Source: Burkholderia glumae LMG 2196 = ATCC 33617 (lineage in GTDB: Bacteria > Pseudomonadota > Gammaproteobacteria > Burkholderiales > Burkholderiaceae). Taken from it: a stretch of 64,000 bases of DNA. The notes below the pieces were generated by a model, which saw only the letters and a program-made list of their open reading frames with translations, was not told the DNA's origin and made no database searches. The stretch lies in NCBI RefSeq assembly GCF_000960995.1, contig NZ_CP009435.1:1798001-1862000 (forward strand). Reading direction: 5' to 3'. Below are positions 53,503 through 61,926 of this stretch, one piece after another; position 1 is the stretch's first letter; the number at the start of each line of letters is the position of its first letter. The position numbers and the translations under genes were made by a program.

Positions 53503-53760
53503 TCAGCGTTTGGCGTTGCGGATCTTCTCCTCGAACGTCGTGTCGAGCTTGCTCGCCTTGCGCGGTGCCGGTGGCGCGATGGCGTTGACGAACGCGACGA
53601 ACTCGTCGGGCGGCAGCGGCGCGCAAAGCTTCTCGGCGGTGCCGCTCGAGCGGTCGGTCAGGTAGAACAGGTCGCCCGGCACGCTGACGGCGGCGTAGCG
53701 GGCGTTGCCGGTGCGGGTCTTCAGGCGTTCGACCGCGAGGGTCGCTTTGGTCGTGCGCAT
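53503..53760 (-). CDS. Small conserved-type protein of unknown function
   Basis: An 85-residue basic protein (MRTTKATLAVERLKTRTGN to KIRNAKR) with no signal peptide, membrane segment or recognisable motif. Codon use is like its neighbours and the start at 53760 is well separated from hemN, which supports a real gene. I do not recognise the family. It lies between hemN and pcm on the same strand. Confidence 0.65.
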   Translation of the reverse strand: MRTTKATLAVERLKTRTGNARYAAVSVPGDLFYLTDRSSGTAEKLCAPLPPDEFVAFVNAIAPPAPRKASKLDTTFEEKIRNAKR

Positions 53761-53853
53761 CGTGGTGGAGCAAGGAGCGGCGGGAAACCGTCACTTTAGC
53801 GCAGATGGCGGGCCGCGGCGCCGGCCGCCGGCCCGGTGAGCCCCGCGCCGGTT

Positions 53854-55245
53854 TCAGACGGTGCGCGAGCAGCGCCCGGCGCTGGCTGTCGACAGGTAGG
53901 CGTCGAACGCCATCGCGATATTGCGCACGAACAGGCGCCCGACCGGGTGGATCGTCAGCCGGTCGGGTTCGATCGTGAGCAGCCCATCGCGCTCGAAATC
54001 ACCGAGCGCTTCGAGTTCGCGCGTGAAGCGCTCGGCGAAGCGGATCCCGTAGGCGGCTTCCAGTTCGGCGAACGGCAGCGTCAGGTTGCACATGAGCCGC
54101 ATGATGACGTCGCGGCGCAGGCGGTCGTCCACCGAAAGCCGCACGCCGCGCGCGATCGGCAGCCGGCCCGCGTCGAGCGCCGCGCCCCAGGCGGCCAGGT
54201 CCTTGGCGTTCTGCGCGTAGACGTCGCCGACCTTGCCGATCGACGACACGCCCACGCCGATCAGGTCGGTGTCCGCGCGCGTGCTGTAGCCCTGGAAGTT
54301 GCGTTGCAGCGTGCCGTTGCGCTGCGCGGCCACCAGCTCGTCGCCGGGCCGCGCGAAATGATCCATGCCGATGTAGACGTAGCCGGCCTCAGTCAGCATT
54401 TCGATGGCGAGGCCGAGCAGCGCGACGCGCTCGGCCGGCGGCGGCAGCTGCGCCTCGTCGATGCGGCGCTGCATCTTGAACAGCTGCGGCAGATGCGCGT
54501 AGCCGAACACGGAAATCCGGTCCGGCGCGAGTTCGATCACGGTGTCGAGCGTGCGCGCGAAGGTGGCCACGCTCTGCCTCGGCAGCCCGTAGATCAGGTC
54601 GACGCTGATCGAGCGGTAGCCGACCAGCCGCGCCGCCGCAATCAGGCTGGCAGTGCGCTCGATCGGCTGGACCCGGTTGATCGAGCGCTGCACCTCGGCA
54701 TCGACGTCCTGCACGCCGAGGCTCAGCCGGTTGAAGCCCTGCATGCGCAGGTGCGCGAGCGTGGCCGGTACGGCCGTGCGCGGGTCGATCTCGATCGAGA
54801 TCTCGGCCTCGTCGTCCGCAGCGATCGGAAAGCAGGCGCGCGTGGCGGCCATCAGCTCGGCCGTCTGCGCATCGGACAGGAAGGTCGGCGTGCCGCCGCC
54901 CCAATGCAGCTGCGTGATCACGCGGTCCGGGTCGAAGCGTTCGGCCTGCAGCGCCAGCTCGCGCTTGAGCCGTTCGAGATAGGGCACCGCGTGCGCGCGG
55001 TTGCCGGTCGCGATCCGGTTGCAGCCGCAGTAGAAGCAGGCCGTCGCGCAGAACGGGATGTGGACGTAGAGTGACAGCTCGCTCGCCGCCGCGCCGGGAT
55101 CGGCCGCCGCGCGCGCGTAATGGCCGGGATCGAAGGCCTCGTCGAACTGCAGCGCGGTCGGGTACGAGGTGTACCGCGGGCCCGGTATCGCGTACTTCGC
55201 CAGCAAATCGGGCCGGAACAACGGGGATCGGGAGCAGGACGTCAT
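53854..55245 (-). CDS. hemN: Oxygen-independent coproporphyrinogen III oxidase
   Basis: Radical SAM enzyme of haem synthesis that converts coproporphyrinogen III to protoporphyrinogen IX without oxygen. The 463-residue protein has PRYTSYPTA near the start, YVHIPFCATACFYCGCNR with the CxxxCxxC cluster ligands and the extra Cys (about residues 57-74), LHWGGGTPTFL and a C-terminal HemN domain. The length fits true HemN. The ATG at 55245 gives MTSCSRSPLF; the frame continues upstream but without conserved sequence. Confidence 0.95.
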   Translation of the reverse strand: MTSCSRSPLFRPDLLAKYAIPGPRYTSYPTALQFDEAFDPGHYARAAADPGAAASELSLYVHIPFCATACFYCGCNRIATGNRAHAVPYLERLKRELALQAERFDPDRVITQLHWGGGTPTFLSDAQTAELMAATRACFPIAADDEAEISIEIDPRTAVPATLAHLRMQGFNRLSLGVQDVDAEVQRSINRVQPIERTASLIAAARLVGYRSISVDLIYGLPRQSVATFARTLDTVIELAPDRISVFGYAHLPQLFKMQRRIDEAQLPPPAERVALLGLAIEMLTEAGYVYIGMDHFARPGDELVAAQRNGTLQRNFQGYSTRADTDLIGVGVSSIGKVGDVYAQNAKDLAAWGAALDAGRLPIARGVRLSVDDRLRRDVIMRLMCNLTLPFAELEAAYGIRFAERFTRELEALGDFERDGLLTIEPDRLTIHPVGRLFVRNIAMAFDAYLSTASAGRCSRTV

Positions 55246-55402
55246 GATGGGAATCGACAGGCGACGGGCGACGCGGTTCAGTCTAGTGGCGCGGCGCGCG
55301 ATCGAGGGCGTCCGGTCTCGATGGAGTTTGAGATGGCACAATGCGGGTTCGCGCGGCGGGGAAATGGCCCGCCGCCTGTTCGATCCCGTATGAGCCAGTG
55401 AC

Positions 55403-55735
55403 GTGAACCCGGCAGTCCACTCCGAACTCGCGGCGCCCGCGCGCGCCGCCGCCCATGCCTGCCGAGAAGGCTGCGGCGCCTGCTGCATCGCGCCGTCGAT
55501 CTCGAGCCCGATTCCCGGCATGCCGGCGGGCAAGCCCGCGGGCGAGCGCTGCGCGCAGCTCGGCGACGATCTGCGCTGCGCGATCTTCGGGCAGCCCGGG
55601 CGGCCCGCCTGCTGCTCGGGGCTGCAGCCCGACGACGAGATGTGCGGCGGCTCGCGCGACGAGGCGCTCGCGTGGCTGACCCGGCTCGAGGCCGCGACAC
55701 GCCCCGGCTCGCCAGCAGCAGGAGAATCCGCATGA
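55403..55735 (+). CDS. YkgJ-type cysteine cluster protein
   Basis: A 110-residue protein of the zinc- or iron-chelating YkgJ class: CREGCGACCIAPSISSP near residue 20, RCAIFGQPGRPACC and MCGGSRDEA. Eight to nine cysteines in CxxxCxxCC-like spacing suggest a bound metal. The start is a GTG at 55403. Its stop overlaps the ATG of the following lipoprotein gene (ATGA). Confidence 0.82.
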   Translation: MNPAVHSELAAPARAAAHACREGCGACCIAPSISSPIPGMPAGKPAGERCAQLGDDLRCAIFGQPGRPACCSGLQPDDEMCGGSRDEALAWLTRLEAATRPGSPAAGESA

Positions 55736-56319
55736 CGCTTTCCCGGACGAGCCGCCGGCGCCGCCTCGCGCTTGCCGCGCTCGCGGTCCTCGGTGGATCG
55801 GTGTCGCTGACCGCCTGCGGCGCGACGCCTACGTTTCCGTTCATCCCGAACCACTATACGTTCTCGAAATCGGACGTGCAGCGGGCCGTGGCGCGCAAGT
55901 TTCCATACCAGCACACCGTCTCACAGGTGTTCGAGGTCGCGCTCGCGAATCCCGCCGTGAGCCTGCTGCCCGAACAGAACCGCGTCGCCGTGCAGCTCGA
56001 CGCGCGCTTCGCGAGCCCGTTCCTGAGCGAGCCCGTGAGCGGCCTGTTTACCGTCTCGGCACAGCTTGCTTACGATCCTGCGAGCCTCTCGGTGGTGCTG
56101 CGTGCGCCGGCCGTCGACAGCGTTCACCTCGACGGCGACGCGCAGGCCTACACCGCCCAGGTCGGCCAGGCCGCCGGGCTGCTCGCCACGCAACTGCTGA
56201 CCAATTATCCGATCTACACCTTCAAGCCCGAGCAACTGCAATTCGCCGGCGTGAACTACGAACCCGGTACAATTACGATTCTTACAAACGGTATACGCGT
56301 CGAGATCGTCGAGAAGTGA
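55732..56319 (+). CDS. DUF1439-type lipoprotein
   Basis: A 195-residue protein with an Arg-rich start, hydrophobic stretch LALAALAVLGGSVSL and lipobox L-T-A-C followed by Gly, so the mature lipid-modified Cys is about residue 29. The mature part (FSKSDVQRAVARKFPYQHTVSQVFEVALANP) resembles DUF1439 lipoproteins, whose role is unknown. The Asp-free GATP after the Cys suggests outer-membrane sorting. Coupled to the YkgJ-type gene by a four-base overlap. Confidence 0.83.
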   Translation: MTLSRTSRRRRLALAALAVLGGSVSLTACGATPTFPFIPNHYTFSKSDVQRAVARKFPYQHTVSQVFEVALANPAVSLLPEQNRVAVQLDARFASPFLSEPVSGLFTVSAQLAYDPASLSVVLRAPAVDSVHLDGDAQAYTAQVGQAAGLLATQLLTNYPIYTFKPEQLQFAGVNYEPGTITILTNGIRVEIVEK

Positions 56320-56409
56320 CGGGGTCGGCGCGCGGCCGGGCGGGCCGCGTGCCGGGTCACAGTACCGGCGGCGGCCCTGTTTTCCGCAACTCTGATGAAC
56401 GGGCAACCG

Positions 56410-57240
56410 ATGGACTGGATACTGATCTGCAAGGCGCTGATACTCGGCGTGGTCGAGGGCTTGACCGAATTTCTGCCCGTTTCGAGCACCGGCCATCTGA
56501 TCGTCGCCGGCAGCTTTCTCGATTTCAATGCCGATCAGGCCAAAACCTTCGACGTGGTGATCCAGTTCGGGGCGATCCTGGCGGTCTGCTGGGAATACCG
56601 GCGCCGCATCGGCACCGTGGTGGCGGGGCTGCCGTCGCGGCCCGAGGCGCGGCGCTTCGCGCTCAACGTCGTGATCGCCACGCTGCCCGCCGTCGTGCTC
56701 GCGCTGCTGCTGGAAAAGGCCATCAAGCGCGCGCTGTTCTCGCCGGTGCCGGTCGCGTTCGCGCTGGTCGCGGGCGGCGCCGTGATCCTGTGGGCCGAGG
56801 CGCGCCAGCGCGAGCGCCGCGCGCCGGCGAGGGTGATATCGATCGATGCGCTGACTCCGCTCGACGCGCTGAAGGTCGGTCTCGCGCAATGTTGCGCGCT
56901 GATTCCCGGCGTGTCGCGCTCCGGTGCCACCATCATCGGCGGCATGCTGGCCGGGCTCGACCGGCGCGTGGCCACCGAATTCTCGTTCTTCCTCGCGATT
57001 CCGATCATCTTCGGCGCGACGCTCTACGAAACCGTGAAGGACTGGCACGCGTTCTCGGCCGATTCGGTCGGGCTGTTCGCGATCGGTCTCGCAGCCGCGT
57101 TCGTGAGCGCGTTCGCCTGCGTGCGCTGGCTGCTGCGCTACGTGGCCTCGCACGATTTCACCGTATTCGCGTGGTATCGGATCGTGTTCGGGCTGGTCGT
57201 GCTGCTGGTGGGCTACAGCGGCTGGTTGAACTGGAACTGA
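56410..57240 (+). CDS. uppP: Undecaprenyl-diphosphate phosphatase UppP (BacA)
   Basis: Recycles the lipid carrier undecaprenyl diphosphate; excess gives bacitracin resistance. The 276-residue polytopic protein has ALILGVVEGLTEFLPVSSTGHL with the catalytic Glu and Ser-Ser-Thr-Gly-His, and the second repeat half IPGVSRSGATIIGGMLAGLDRRVATEFSFFLAIPIIFGA with the essential Arg. The ATG at 56410 gives the usual length; one at 56395 would add five residues. Carrier recycling serves the polysaccharide systems in this window as well as peptidoglycan. Confidence 0.93.
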   Translation: MDWILICKALILGVVEGLTEFLPVSSTGHLIVAGSFLDFNADQAKTFDVVIQFGAILAVCWEYRRRIGTVVAGLPSRPEARRFALNVVIATLPAVVLALLLEKAIKRALFSPVPVAFALVAGGAVILWAEARQRERRAPARVISIDALTPLDALKVGLAQCCALIPGVSRSGATIIGGMLAGLDRRVATEFSFFLAIPIIFGATLYETVKDWHAFSADSVGLFAIGLAAAFVSAFACVRWLLRYVASHDFTVFAWYRIVFGLVVLLVGYSGWLNWN

Positions 57241-57271
57241 GCGATGGCGGCCGGCGGCGGCCGGCGCCATG

Positions 57272-57312
57272 AAAAAAGCGGCAACGCATCGCGATCGGTG
57301 CGCTGCCGCTTT
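57272..57312 (-). terminator. Intrinsic terminator downstream of trmB
   Basis: Arms AAAGCGGCA (57275-57283) and TGCCGCTTT (57304-57312) pair in a stem that extends by another CGCA/TGCG after one mismatch. Read on the minus strand, the stem is followed by a run of six T residues, so it ends trmB transcription (stop at 57351). On the plus strand the following T run is only short, giving weaker termination for uppP. Confidence 0.85.
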
Positions 57313-57350
57313 GGCATTGCGGCCTTCCGGGCTTCGGCGCGGTGCCGGGC

Positions 57351-58133
57351 TCAGCCGGCGCGCTTGCGGAACACCAGGTCCCAGACGCCGTGCCCGAGCC
57401 GCAGGCCGCGCCGCTCGAACTTGGTGACGGGGCGGTAGTCGGGGCGTGGTGCGTAGCCGTCGGCGGTGTTCTCGAGTTGCGGCTCGGCGCCGAGCACTTC
57501 CAGCATCTGCTCGGCGTAGTTCTGCCAGTCGGTCGCGCAATGGAGATAGGCACCGGGCTTGAGCCGCGACACGAGCTGCGCCACGAACGGCGGCTGGATC
57601 AGGCGGCGCTTGTGATGGCGTGCCTTGTGCCACGGATCGGGGAAGAAGATGTGGACGCCGTCGAGGCTGTCCGGTGCGAGCATGTTCTCGAGCACCTCGA
57701 CCGCGTCGTGCTGGATGATCCGGATGTTGCTCAGCCCCTGTTCGCCGATCAGCTTCAGCAGCGCGCCCACGCCCGGTTCGTGAACTTCCACGCCGAGGAA
57801 ATCGTCGTCGCGGCGATGCGCGGCGATCTCGGCCGTCGACGCGCCCATGCCGAAGCCGATCTCGAGGATGCGTGGCGCCTCGCGGCCGAACACCGCCGCC
57901 CAGTCCGGCTGCGCGGGCGCGTAGGGCACCAGGTAGCGCGGGCCGAATTCGTCGAGCGCGCGGCGCTGACCCGTGGATACGCGGCCGGCACGCGTCACGA
58001 AGCTGCGGATGCGGCGCAAGTGCGGCGGATTCGTGTCGTCGGACGATGCGCCGGCGGCGTCGCGGTCGGGCTCGCGGGCATCGTCGGGGGCGCCGGACGG
58101 CGGCAGGCCGGTTGGGTCGGAATCGTGAATCAT
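57351..58133 (-). CDS. trmB: tRNA (guanine(46)-N7)-methyltransferase
   Basis: Class I SAM methyltransferase that makes m7G46 in tRNA. The 260-residue protein has an acidic, low-complexity N-terminus of about 45 residues, then SFVTRAGRVSTGQRRAL, motif I ILEIGFGMGASTAEIA, the family motif VHIFFPDPWHKARHHKRRLIQ and TKFERRGLRLGHGVWDLVF at the C-terminus. The ATG at 58133 is preferred to one at 58181, which adds 16 Arg-rich residues. Confidence 0.95.
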   Translation of the reverse strand: MIHDSDPTGLPPSGAPDDAREPDRDAAGASSDDTNPPHLRRIRSFVTRAGRVSTGQRRALDEFGPRYLVPYAPAQPDWAAVFGREAPRILEIGFGMGASTAEIAAHRRDDDFLGVEVHEPGVGALLKLIGEQGLSNIRIIQHDAVEVLENMLAPDSLDGVHIFFPDPWHKARHHKRRLIQPPFVAQLVSRLKPGAYLHCATDWQNYAEQMLEVLGAEPQLENTADGYAPRPDYRPVTKFERRGLRLGHGVWDLVFRKRAG

Positions 58134-58229
58134 GGTGTTCAGTGTGGGCGAATCGCGCCGAATCGCGCGCCGGTACCGCATGCATGGGCCGGACGGCGGC
58201 CGGCACCGGCTCGATGGCGGCCCGGTATG

Positions 58230-58256
58230 AAAAAGCCGCCTTCGGTGAGGCGGCTT
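58230..58256 (-). terminator. Orphan minus-strand terminator at the edge of the low-GC region
   Basis: A perfect 9-bp stem AAGCCGCCT (58233-58241) and AGGCGGCTT (58248-58256) with a 6-base loop is followed on the minus strand by a T run (A at 58230-58234). It lies about 100 bases upstream of trmB, so it should end a gene that enters from the right; no such intact gene is present. Confidence 0.8.
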
Positions 58257-58639
58257 CGCGCGAGTTTCGGGCCGCGACGGCAGGCCGAAAAGGGCGTGTA
58301 AGGTAGCATGGACGGGGACGGTTGTCCAGGTTGGGCCGCGGCGTAGGGGCCGCGCGCTGTTCCGATAGAGGCTGGCTTTACTCCGATGGTTGCGACTGTT
58401 AATAATCGCGCTGCAACGAGACAGGCAATTATCAATTTGCGCTGGATTGCTTTGGTAATGTCTTCGAGGGAAGGGATATTCGCTTCAAAGGGGAAAATGT
58501 TCGCAACTATAACGCCGATGTTATCGGGATTTTGCTTCTTGAGAACCTTGCTACCTCGGAAGACGGGGGTGACAAGGTGGCGGCTGTGAGAAGTTTCCCG
58601 AATCGAGTTGGGCTGGATCCAGCGCCTCGAATCCCAAAA
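58257..58639. other. Low-GC stretch without a convincing gene
   Basis: GC falls sharply near 58370 compared with everything to the left. The only open frame of note (58386-58589, plus, 67 codons) lacks a ribosome binding site, has no recognisable motif and its composition is not like coding sequence here. I see no terminator, tRNA or repeat. It probably is the remnant flank of an insertion. Confidence 0.6.
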
Positions 58640-59345
58640 AATTAGAATGACTCACTCGTTAAGTTTTTGTCGATAATTCGAGAATTCTTCGAAATTAATG
58701 TTCTCGGTTGAGCCGACCGAAACTGCGTTCAACAGCCCAGCGTCGCAGCGGAACCACGAAGCCTTTCTTCGCCTGCGGTGGCTTGGCCACCTGCAACTCA
58801 ATGCCTTCGTTGCCGGCCGCCGTTGCAGCGCCATTCCCGGCGTAGCCCTGATCCGCAAAAAGCTAGCTTCACCGTCTTGCCCGTAGCCTGCTGGACCTGC
58901 TGCGCCAACTCCCGAACCTGAGCACGCTCTTGCTCGTTGGCCGGCGTGATGGACACGCGCAAAAATGTCTCAAGGTATCGACCGCGATATGCGCTTTGCT
59001 GCCGCGCTTGCGTTCGTAGCCGCCCTATCCCGAACGCGGACCGCGCTAGCGCGTCGACTGCTGTGTCGGGTCGTCAAGGATGACGGCGCTGAACTGCCCC
59101 TGAAGGGTTGGCGCCACGCGGGTGATCGAACCTAGGTTACCGGTCATCGCTGCAAAGCCACTGGCGCGAAGCCATCGCTGTGTTTGCTGAGATACCGCTT
59201 CCCATGGCGGGAAATGCGTCGGCGGCAACCAGCACGGGGCGCTTGCTCTGGCGTGCCAACACAACGCGTTATACAACTCGCGCAGTCCGCATTGTCGTTG
59301 CGGAGCGAAAGATACACCGAAGTTTTCCCCGACTGCTTCGAGCGC
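58640..59345 (-). pseudogene. Decayed IS5-family transposase
   Basis: On the minus strand, pieces of an IS5-family (IS427/IS1031-like) DDE transposase appear in order but in different frames: ELYNALCW and THFPPWEAVSQQTQRWL near the start, then VILDDPTQQSTR, a short stop-containing stretch where GGYERKRGSKAHIAVDT-like sequence is recognisable, VRELAQQVQQATGKTVKLAF, then, after a +1 shift in a T run, the DQGYAGNGAA type segment and KPPQAKKGFVVPLRRWAVERSFG. The C-terminal catalytic region ends abruptly soon after this. Several frameshifts, a TAG stop near 59046 and the lost end make it non-functional. No intact terminal inverted repeats are seen. Confidence 0.8.
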
Positions 59346-59543
59346 ACAGCGGGACGTGTGTATCGAAAAAAAAGTAGGTGCCGGATTTTTTGTTGCGATG
59401 AAGCCTGGGCGTCTAGATGGGCATCAGTTGCTTCCGATGCTCAAACGTTGGGCTAGATGTGAGTGGCGATCGAGTGCCGCCTGCGAGTAAGGTGACTTCT
59501 GGAAATTCCTCGGAGCCTTACGTGGCAAGGGAGTCAGCCGTAC

Positions 59544-59618
59544 TGGAGCGGGCGATGGGAATCGAACCCACGTCATCAGCTTGGGAAGCTGAGGTAATGG
59601 CCATTATACGACGCCCGC
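59544..59618 (-). tRNA. tRNA-Gly (anticodon CCC)
   Basis: Read on the minus strand the acceptor stem pairs GCGGGCG (59612-59618) with CGCCCGC (59548-59554). The anticodon stem TCAGC/GCTGA encloses TTCCCAA, giving anticodon CCC for glycine. The T arm contains GGGTTCGATTCCC. CCA is encoded at 59544-59546. All elements are intact, so the gene should be functional. tRNA genes are frequent integration points, and the surrounding DNA is atypical. Confidence 0.96.
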
Positions 59619-59628
59619 AGAACGCGCA

Positions 59629-59658
59629 ATTCTACAGGGATTTGGCCGGGGATGGCAA
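59629..59658 (-). promoter_or_regulatory. Sigma-70 promoter of tRNA-Gly
   Basis: On the minus strand TTGCCA (59653-59658) and TAGAAT (59629-59634) are separated by 18 bases, each one base from consensus. Transcription would start a few bases before the tRNA 5' end at 59618. Between this promoter and the gene beginning at 59866 I see no further feature. Confidence 0.75.
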
Positions 59659-59865
59659 GCGGGGCGTCTTGGCCGGTGGCAGCGAAACTGGCATGGCTCG
59701 ATGCTGGAGCGGTGGCGTCGCTGGCAGTGGTTCGAGAGATCGACCACTTCTCCTTGTTAGACCGCTTTCTCAGCATGACCGCGCGGTGAAAGCGATGACG
59801 GATCGATCTTGCGCGCTTCGAGTTCGATGTGCAGAGAAAGAGGCATGCGGCGGTCCAGAAAGGCG

Positions 59866-60760
59866 TTATATCGAGTCTAGTGCTGCCGGGGGGACGTATA
59901 CAAACTTTTCCCCTGGTGTAAGGCGGAAATTGCAATCTTTCGCAGGAAGGCCATTCATTTTGAGCAAGATGATCGCCTGTCCTTTCTCTGCAAGGTCTAT
60001 AAACATGCTGTCTTCGAGTTTTTCGAGGTGCGAGAGCATGTGAGTAAATCCATTTAACACATCGTTGCATTCATTAAAAAGTTGATCTTTTGATTCTTTG
60101 GTGGATCGAGCGTTGAGTGTCTGGATTTCAGAATGTGCTGCTTGAGAATTTCGAAGTTTGTTTGCCAGATCCATGTGATTCATCGCGCAATGATCAAACT
60201 CGTGGCATAGATGATATGGGTGAGCTAACGAACCAACCAATGATATAAGATGAGGTGTTTTTCCATTATTTTTCTTGCAGTCGGGACAGGGGGGCGAGTA
60301 AGACGCCAATGGCCATGCGTTTATATAGGGACTCTGGTATTTGAGTGCAATAGAGTAGTTGCTTGACTGTAACTTCGCAAATTCTTGCTGCATATAAAAC
60401 GATCTCGTTGTATAGTCGAAGTCGTTCAATTTTCGCGTTTATTTCATCGTGATCTATTGGATTTGTCGCGAACTCATGCCAAGCGTTAACAACTTGGGCC
60501 ATGATGAGTGTAAGCGATGCTCCACTAAGCGTATAGTGGTTGATTGGACCACTTTCTTCTGGAAAATCATCTTTTGTAATTACCCGAAGTGTTCCGCGCT
60601 GCATGAGCCAGGCACGCATTTCTTTGGCTAAGGGGATGAAGTTAATCTCGGCTATTTGTTCACCTTTCCAGCGAAACGCCTCCTGACAGTAGGCCCAAGG
60701 TTGGTGGGCGCCATGCCAATCTCGGTGATGGTGTTGAGTCACGTCGCCTGTGTTGCTCAT
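59866..60760 (-). pseudogene. Cysteine-rich unknown protein, split by a frameshift at a six-G tract
   Basis: Two overlapping minus-strand frames look like parts of one gene. The first (60760-60266, 164 aa) reads coherently up to KQLLYCTQIPESLYKRMAIGVLLAP and then hits a stop; the second (to 59866) continues as CPDCKKNNGKTPHLISLVGSLAHPYHLCHEFDHC. The switch falls at a run of six G on the plus strand (60289-60294). Removing one base joins them into 297 codons without a stop (GVLLAPCPDCKK). C-x2-C and C-x5-C pairs suggest a metal site. The start at 60760 has AGGGG about ten bases upstream. I do not recognise the family. It may be a true mutation, a phase-variable tract or a sequencing error. Confidence 0.7.
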
Positions 60761-60856
60761 GATTGGAAATCCCCTGATTTTCGGAAACTTTTTAATTTGT
60801 GATTTGATAAATTAATTTAATTGGAGTGTTGCAATTGCTTTGCGGTGATGTAACGT

Positions 60857-61498
60857 TTATCCGGATGATTTTGTGAAAATATCGGGAAAATCGTTCCCGC
60901 ATAGCTTCAACAGGGTATCGTAGATTTCGCGGTCCTGTTCTGGGCTGCCGGAGTGAGTGCAGAGGGCAAGATAAATGTTCTTTTGTTCGCGTATGCCGAA
61001 GATTAGCCACTCGCCCGTCAACTTCTGCTTGGATGTTCGCTGTGTGTATCCCCCCATTACGAACTCATGCGCTAGGCGGCCCTGCCTGCCCAGCGGAGAC
61101 GGGCTTTCTTCCTCGGCTGCGGTAACTCGAGCGCACAATTTTTCGAATTTATCGCTTTTCGTGCTGAACATTTCCCATTCGTTGTAGATATTTCGAAGCA
61201 GAAATCGAGTATCAACGAAGTGCACCTTCCACAGTCCGCGCAGAGCATCACCTTTGAACTGGCGGGGTTTTGCTGTCTTGCTGGGGTAGGGGCTGCGGCC
61301 TTCAATGCGTTGGATCACGTCAGCGACCGCGAACGTGTTCCAGGACCGATGCTTCCACGCGCTTGTCAGCTGAACGAGCAAGAATTTGCTGAGGCGGGAA
61401 ACGTCGATGCCGCAGAGGCCGGCGTTCGACGTGACGAACGAGTGTATATCTTTTTCTGAGACGCCGAAGCCGTCTAGGATGCTTGGATCGATGCTCAT
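60857..61498 (-). CDS. Unrecognised protein in the atypical region
   Basis: A 213-residue protein, soluble, mixed charge, with no signal peptide or membrane segment. Notable stretches are LTSAWKHRSWNTFAVADVIQRIEG, WKVHFVDTRFLLRNIYNEWE and GEWLIFGIREQKNIYLALCTHS followed by DREIYDTLLKLC. The latter half looks like a small alpha/beta fold. I cannot name a family. GC is lower than in the core genome and codon use is less biased. It is 96 bases upstream of the frameshifted cysteine-rich gene on the same strand, so the two may form a cassette. Confidence 0.65.
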   Translation of the reverse strand: MSIDPSILDGFGVSEKDIHSFVTSNAGLCGIDVSRLSKFLLVQLTSAWKHRSWNTFAVADVIQRIEGRSPYPSKTAKPRQFKGDALRGLWKVHFVDTRFLLRNIYNEWEMFSTKSDKFEKLCARVTAAEEESPSPLGRQGRLAHEFVMGGYTQRTSKQKLTGEWLIFGIREQKNIYLALCTHSGSPEQDREIYDTLLKLCGNDFPDIFTKSSG

Positions 61499-61573
61499 GA
61501 ACTATATGTCCCACGCGGATGGGCGAACGACCTAGCCGTTGCCCGCATCATGTTGTTTGAGGATAGTCGTCGC

Positions 61574-61798
61574 ATGGACGACACGCTACACCAAGACGAT
61601 TTCTCGCCGCTCACGCCCAATCAGATTCAGGGGCTGGCGGCATCTGTCCAAGACGCGTTCGGCAATGATTTTTCGCGGGCCGAGTTCACGAACCATCTGC
61701 TGGCACTGCTAGAAGACGTGCCGGGATTCGAGACCGGCGATGTCCCTCCGGCGTTGATCGAGTCAGCGTGGGCCATCTACTCGGGCGGTCGCTCATGA
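61574..61798 (+). CDS. Small unrecognised protein, first of a two-gene cassette
   Basis: A 74-residue acidic protein (MDDTLHQDDFSPL, then LAASVQDAFGNDFSRAEF and VPPALIESAWAIYSGG). A further ATG at 61550 would add eight residues. No known motif is visible to me. Its stop overlaps the start of the next small gene (ATGA), so the two were translated together. GC here is intermediate, higher than the flanking DNA. Confidence 0.6.
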   Translation: MDDTLHQDDFSPLTPNQIQGLAASVQDAFGNDFSRAEFTNHLLALLEDVPGFETGDVPPALIESAWAIYSGGRS

Positions 61799-61926
61799 GC
61801 CGGCCGCTATTCCCACTCGGCCAGGTCGTTGTGACGCGCGGCGTAGCGGCCCATCTCGAACGCCACCGCATCTCCGCTTTCCTGTACCTAGACCGCCACG
61901 CTCACAATCTCGAAATTATATTTTGA
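61795..61926 (+). pseudogene. Truncated plasmid-type small protein, N-terminal part
   Basis: The 43-codon frame MSRPLFPLGQVVVTRGVAAH to LYLDRHAH resembles the start of a small protein common on plasmids and integrative elements, often labelled 'type I restriction endonuclease subunit M' or plasmid-related. In those the sequence continues with a Gly-Asp-Trp-Gly block after the RH; here it breaks off after RHAH into AT-rich DNA and stops at 61924. I take it as a remnant cut at a recombination junction. The family link is from memory of the pattern. Confidence 0.55.

Noticed and set aside
57241..57350. Hairpin considered as the uppP terminator
   Set aside because: The long T run is on the minus strand, so it serves trmB; rightward termination for uppP would be weak.
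58386..58589. 67-codon plus-strand frame in the low-GC stretch
   Set aside because: No ribosome binding site, motif or neighbour context; length is expected by chance in this region.
58652..59347. Three short minus-strand frames read as separate genes
   Set aside because: Together they trace one IS5-type transposase in shifted frames; listed as one pseudogene.
59544..59618. Search for a duplicated tRNA 3' end as an attachment site
   Set aside because: I found no second copy of the tRNA-Gly T-arm/acceptor sequence within the window and no integrase gene, so att sites are not reported.
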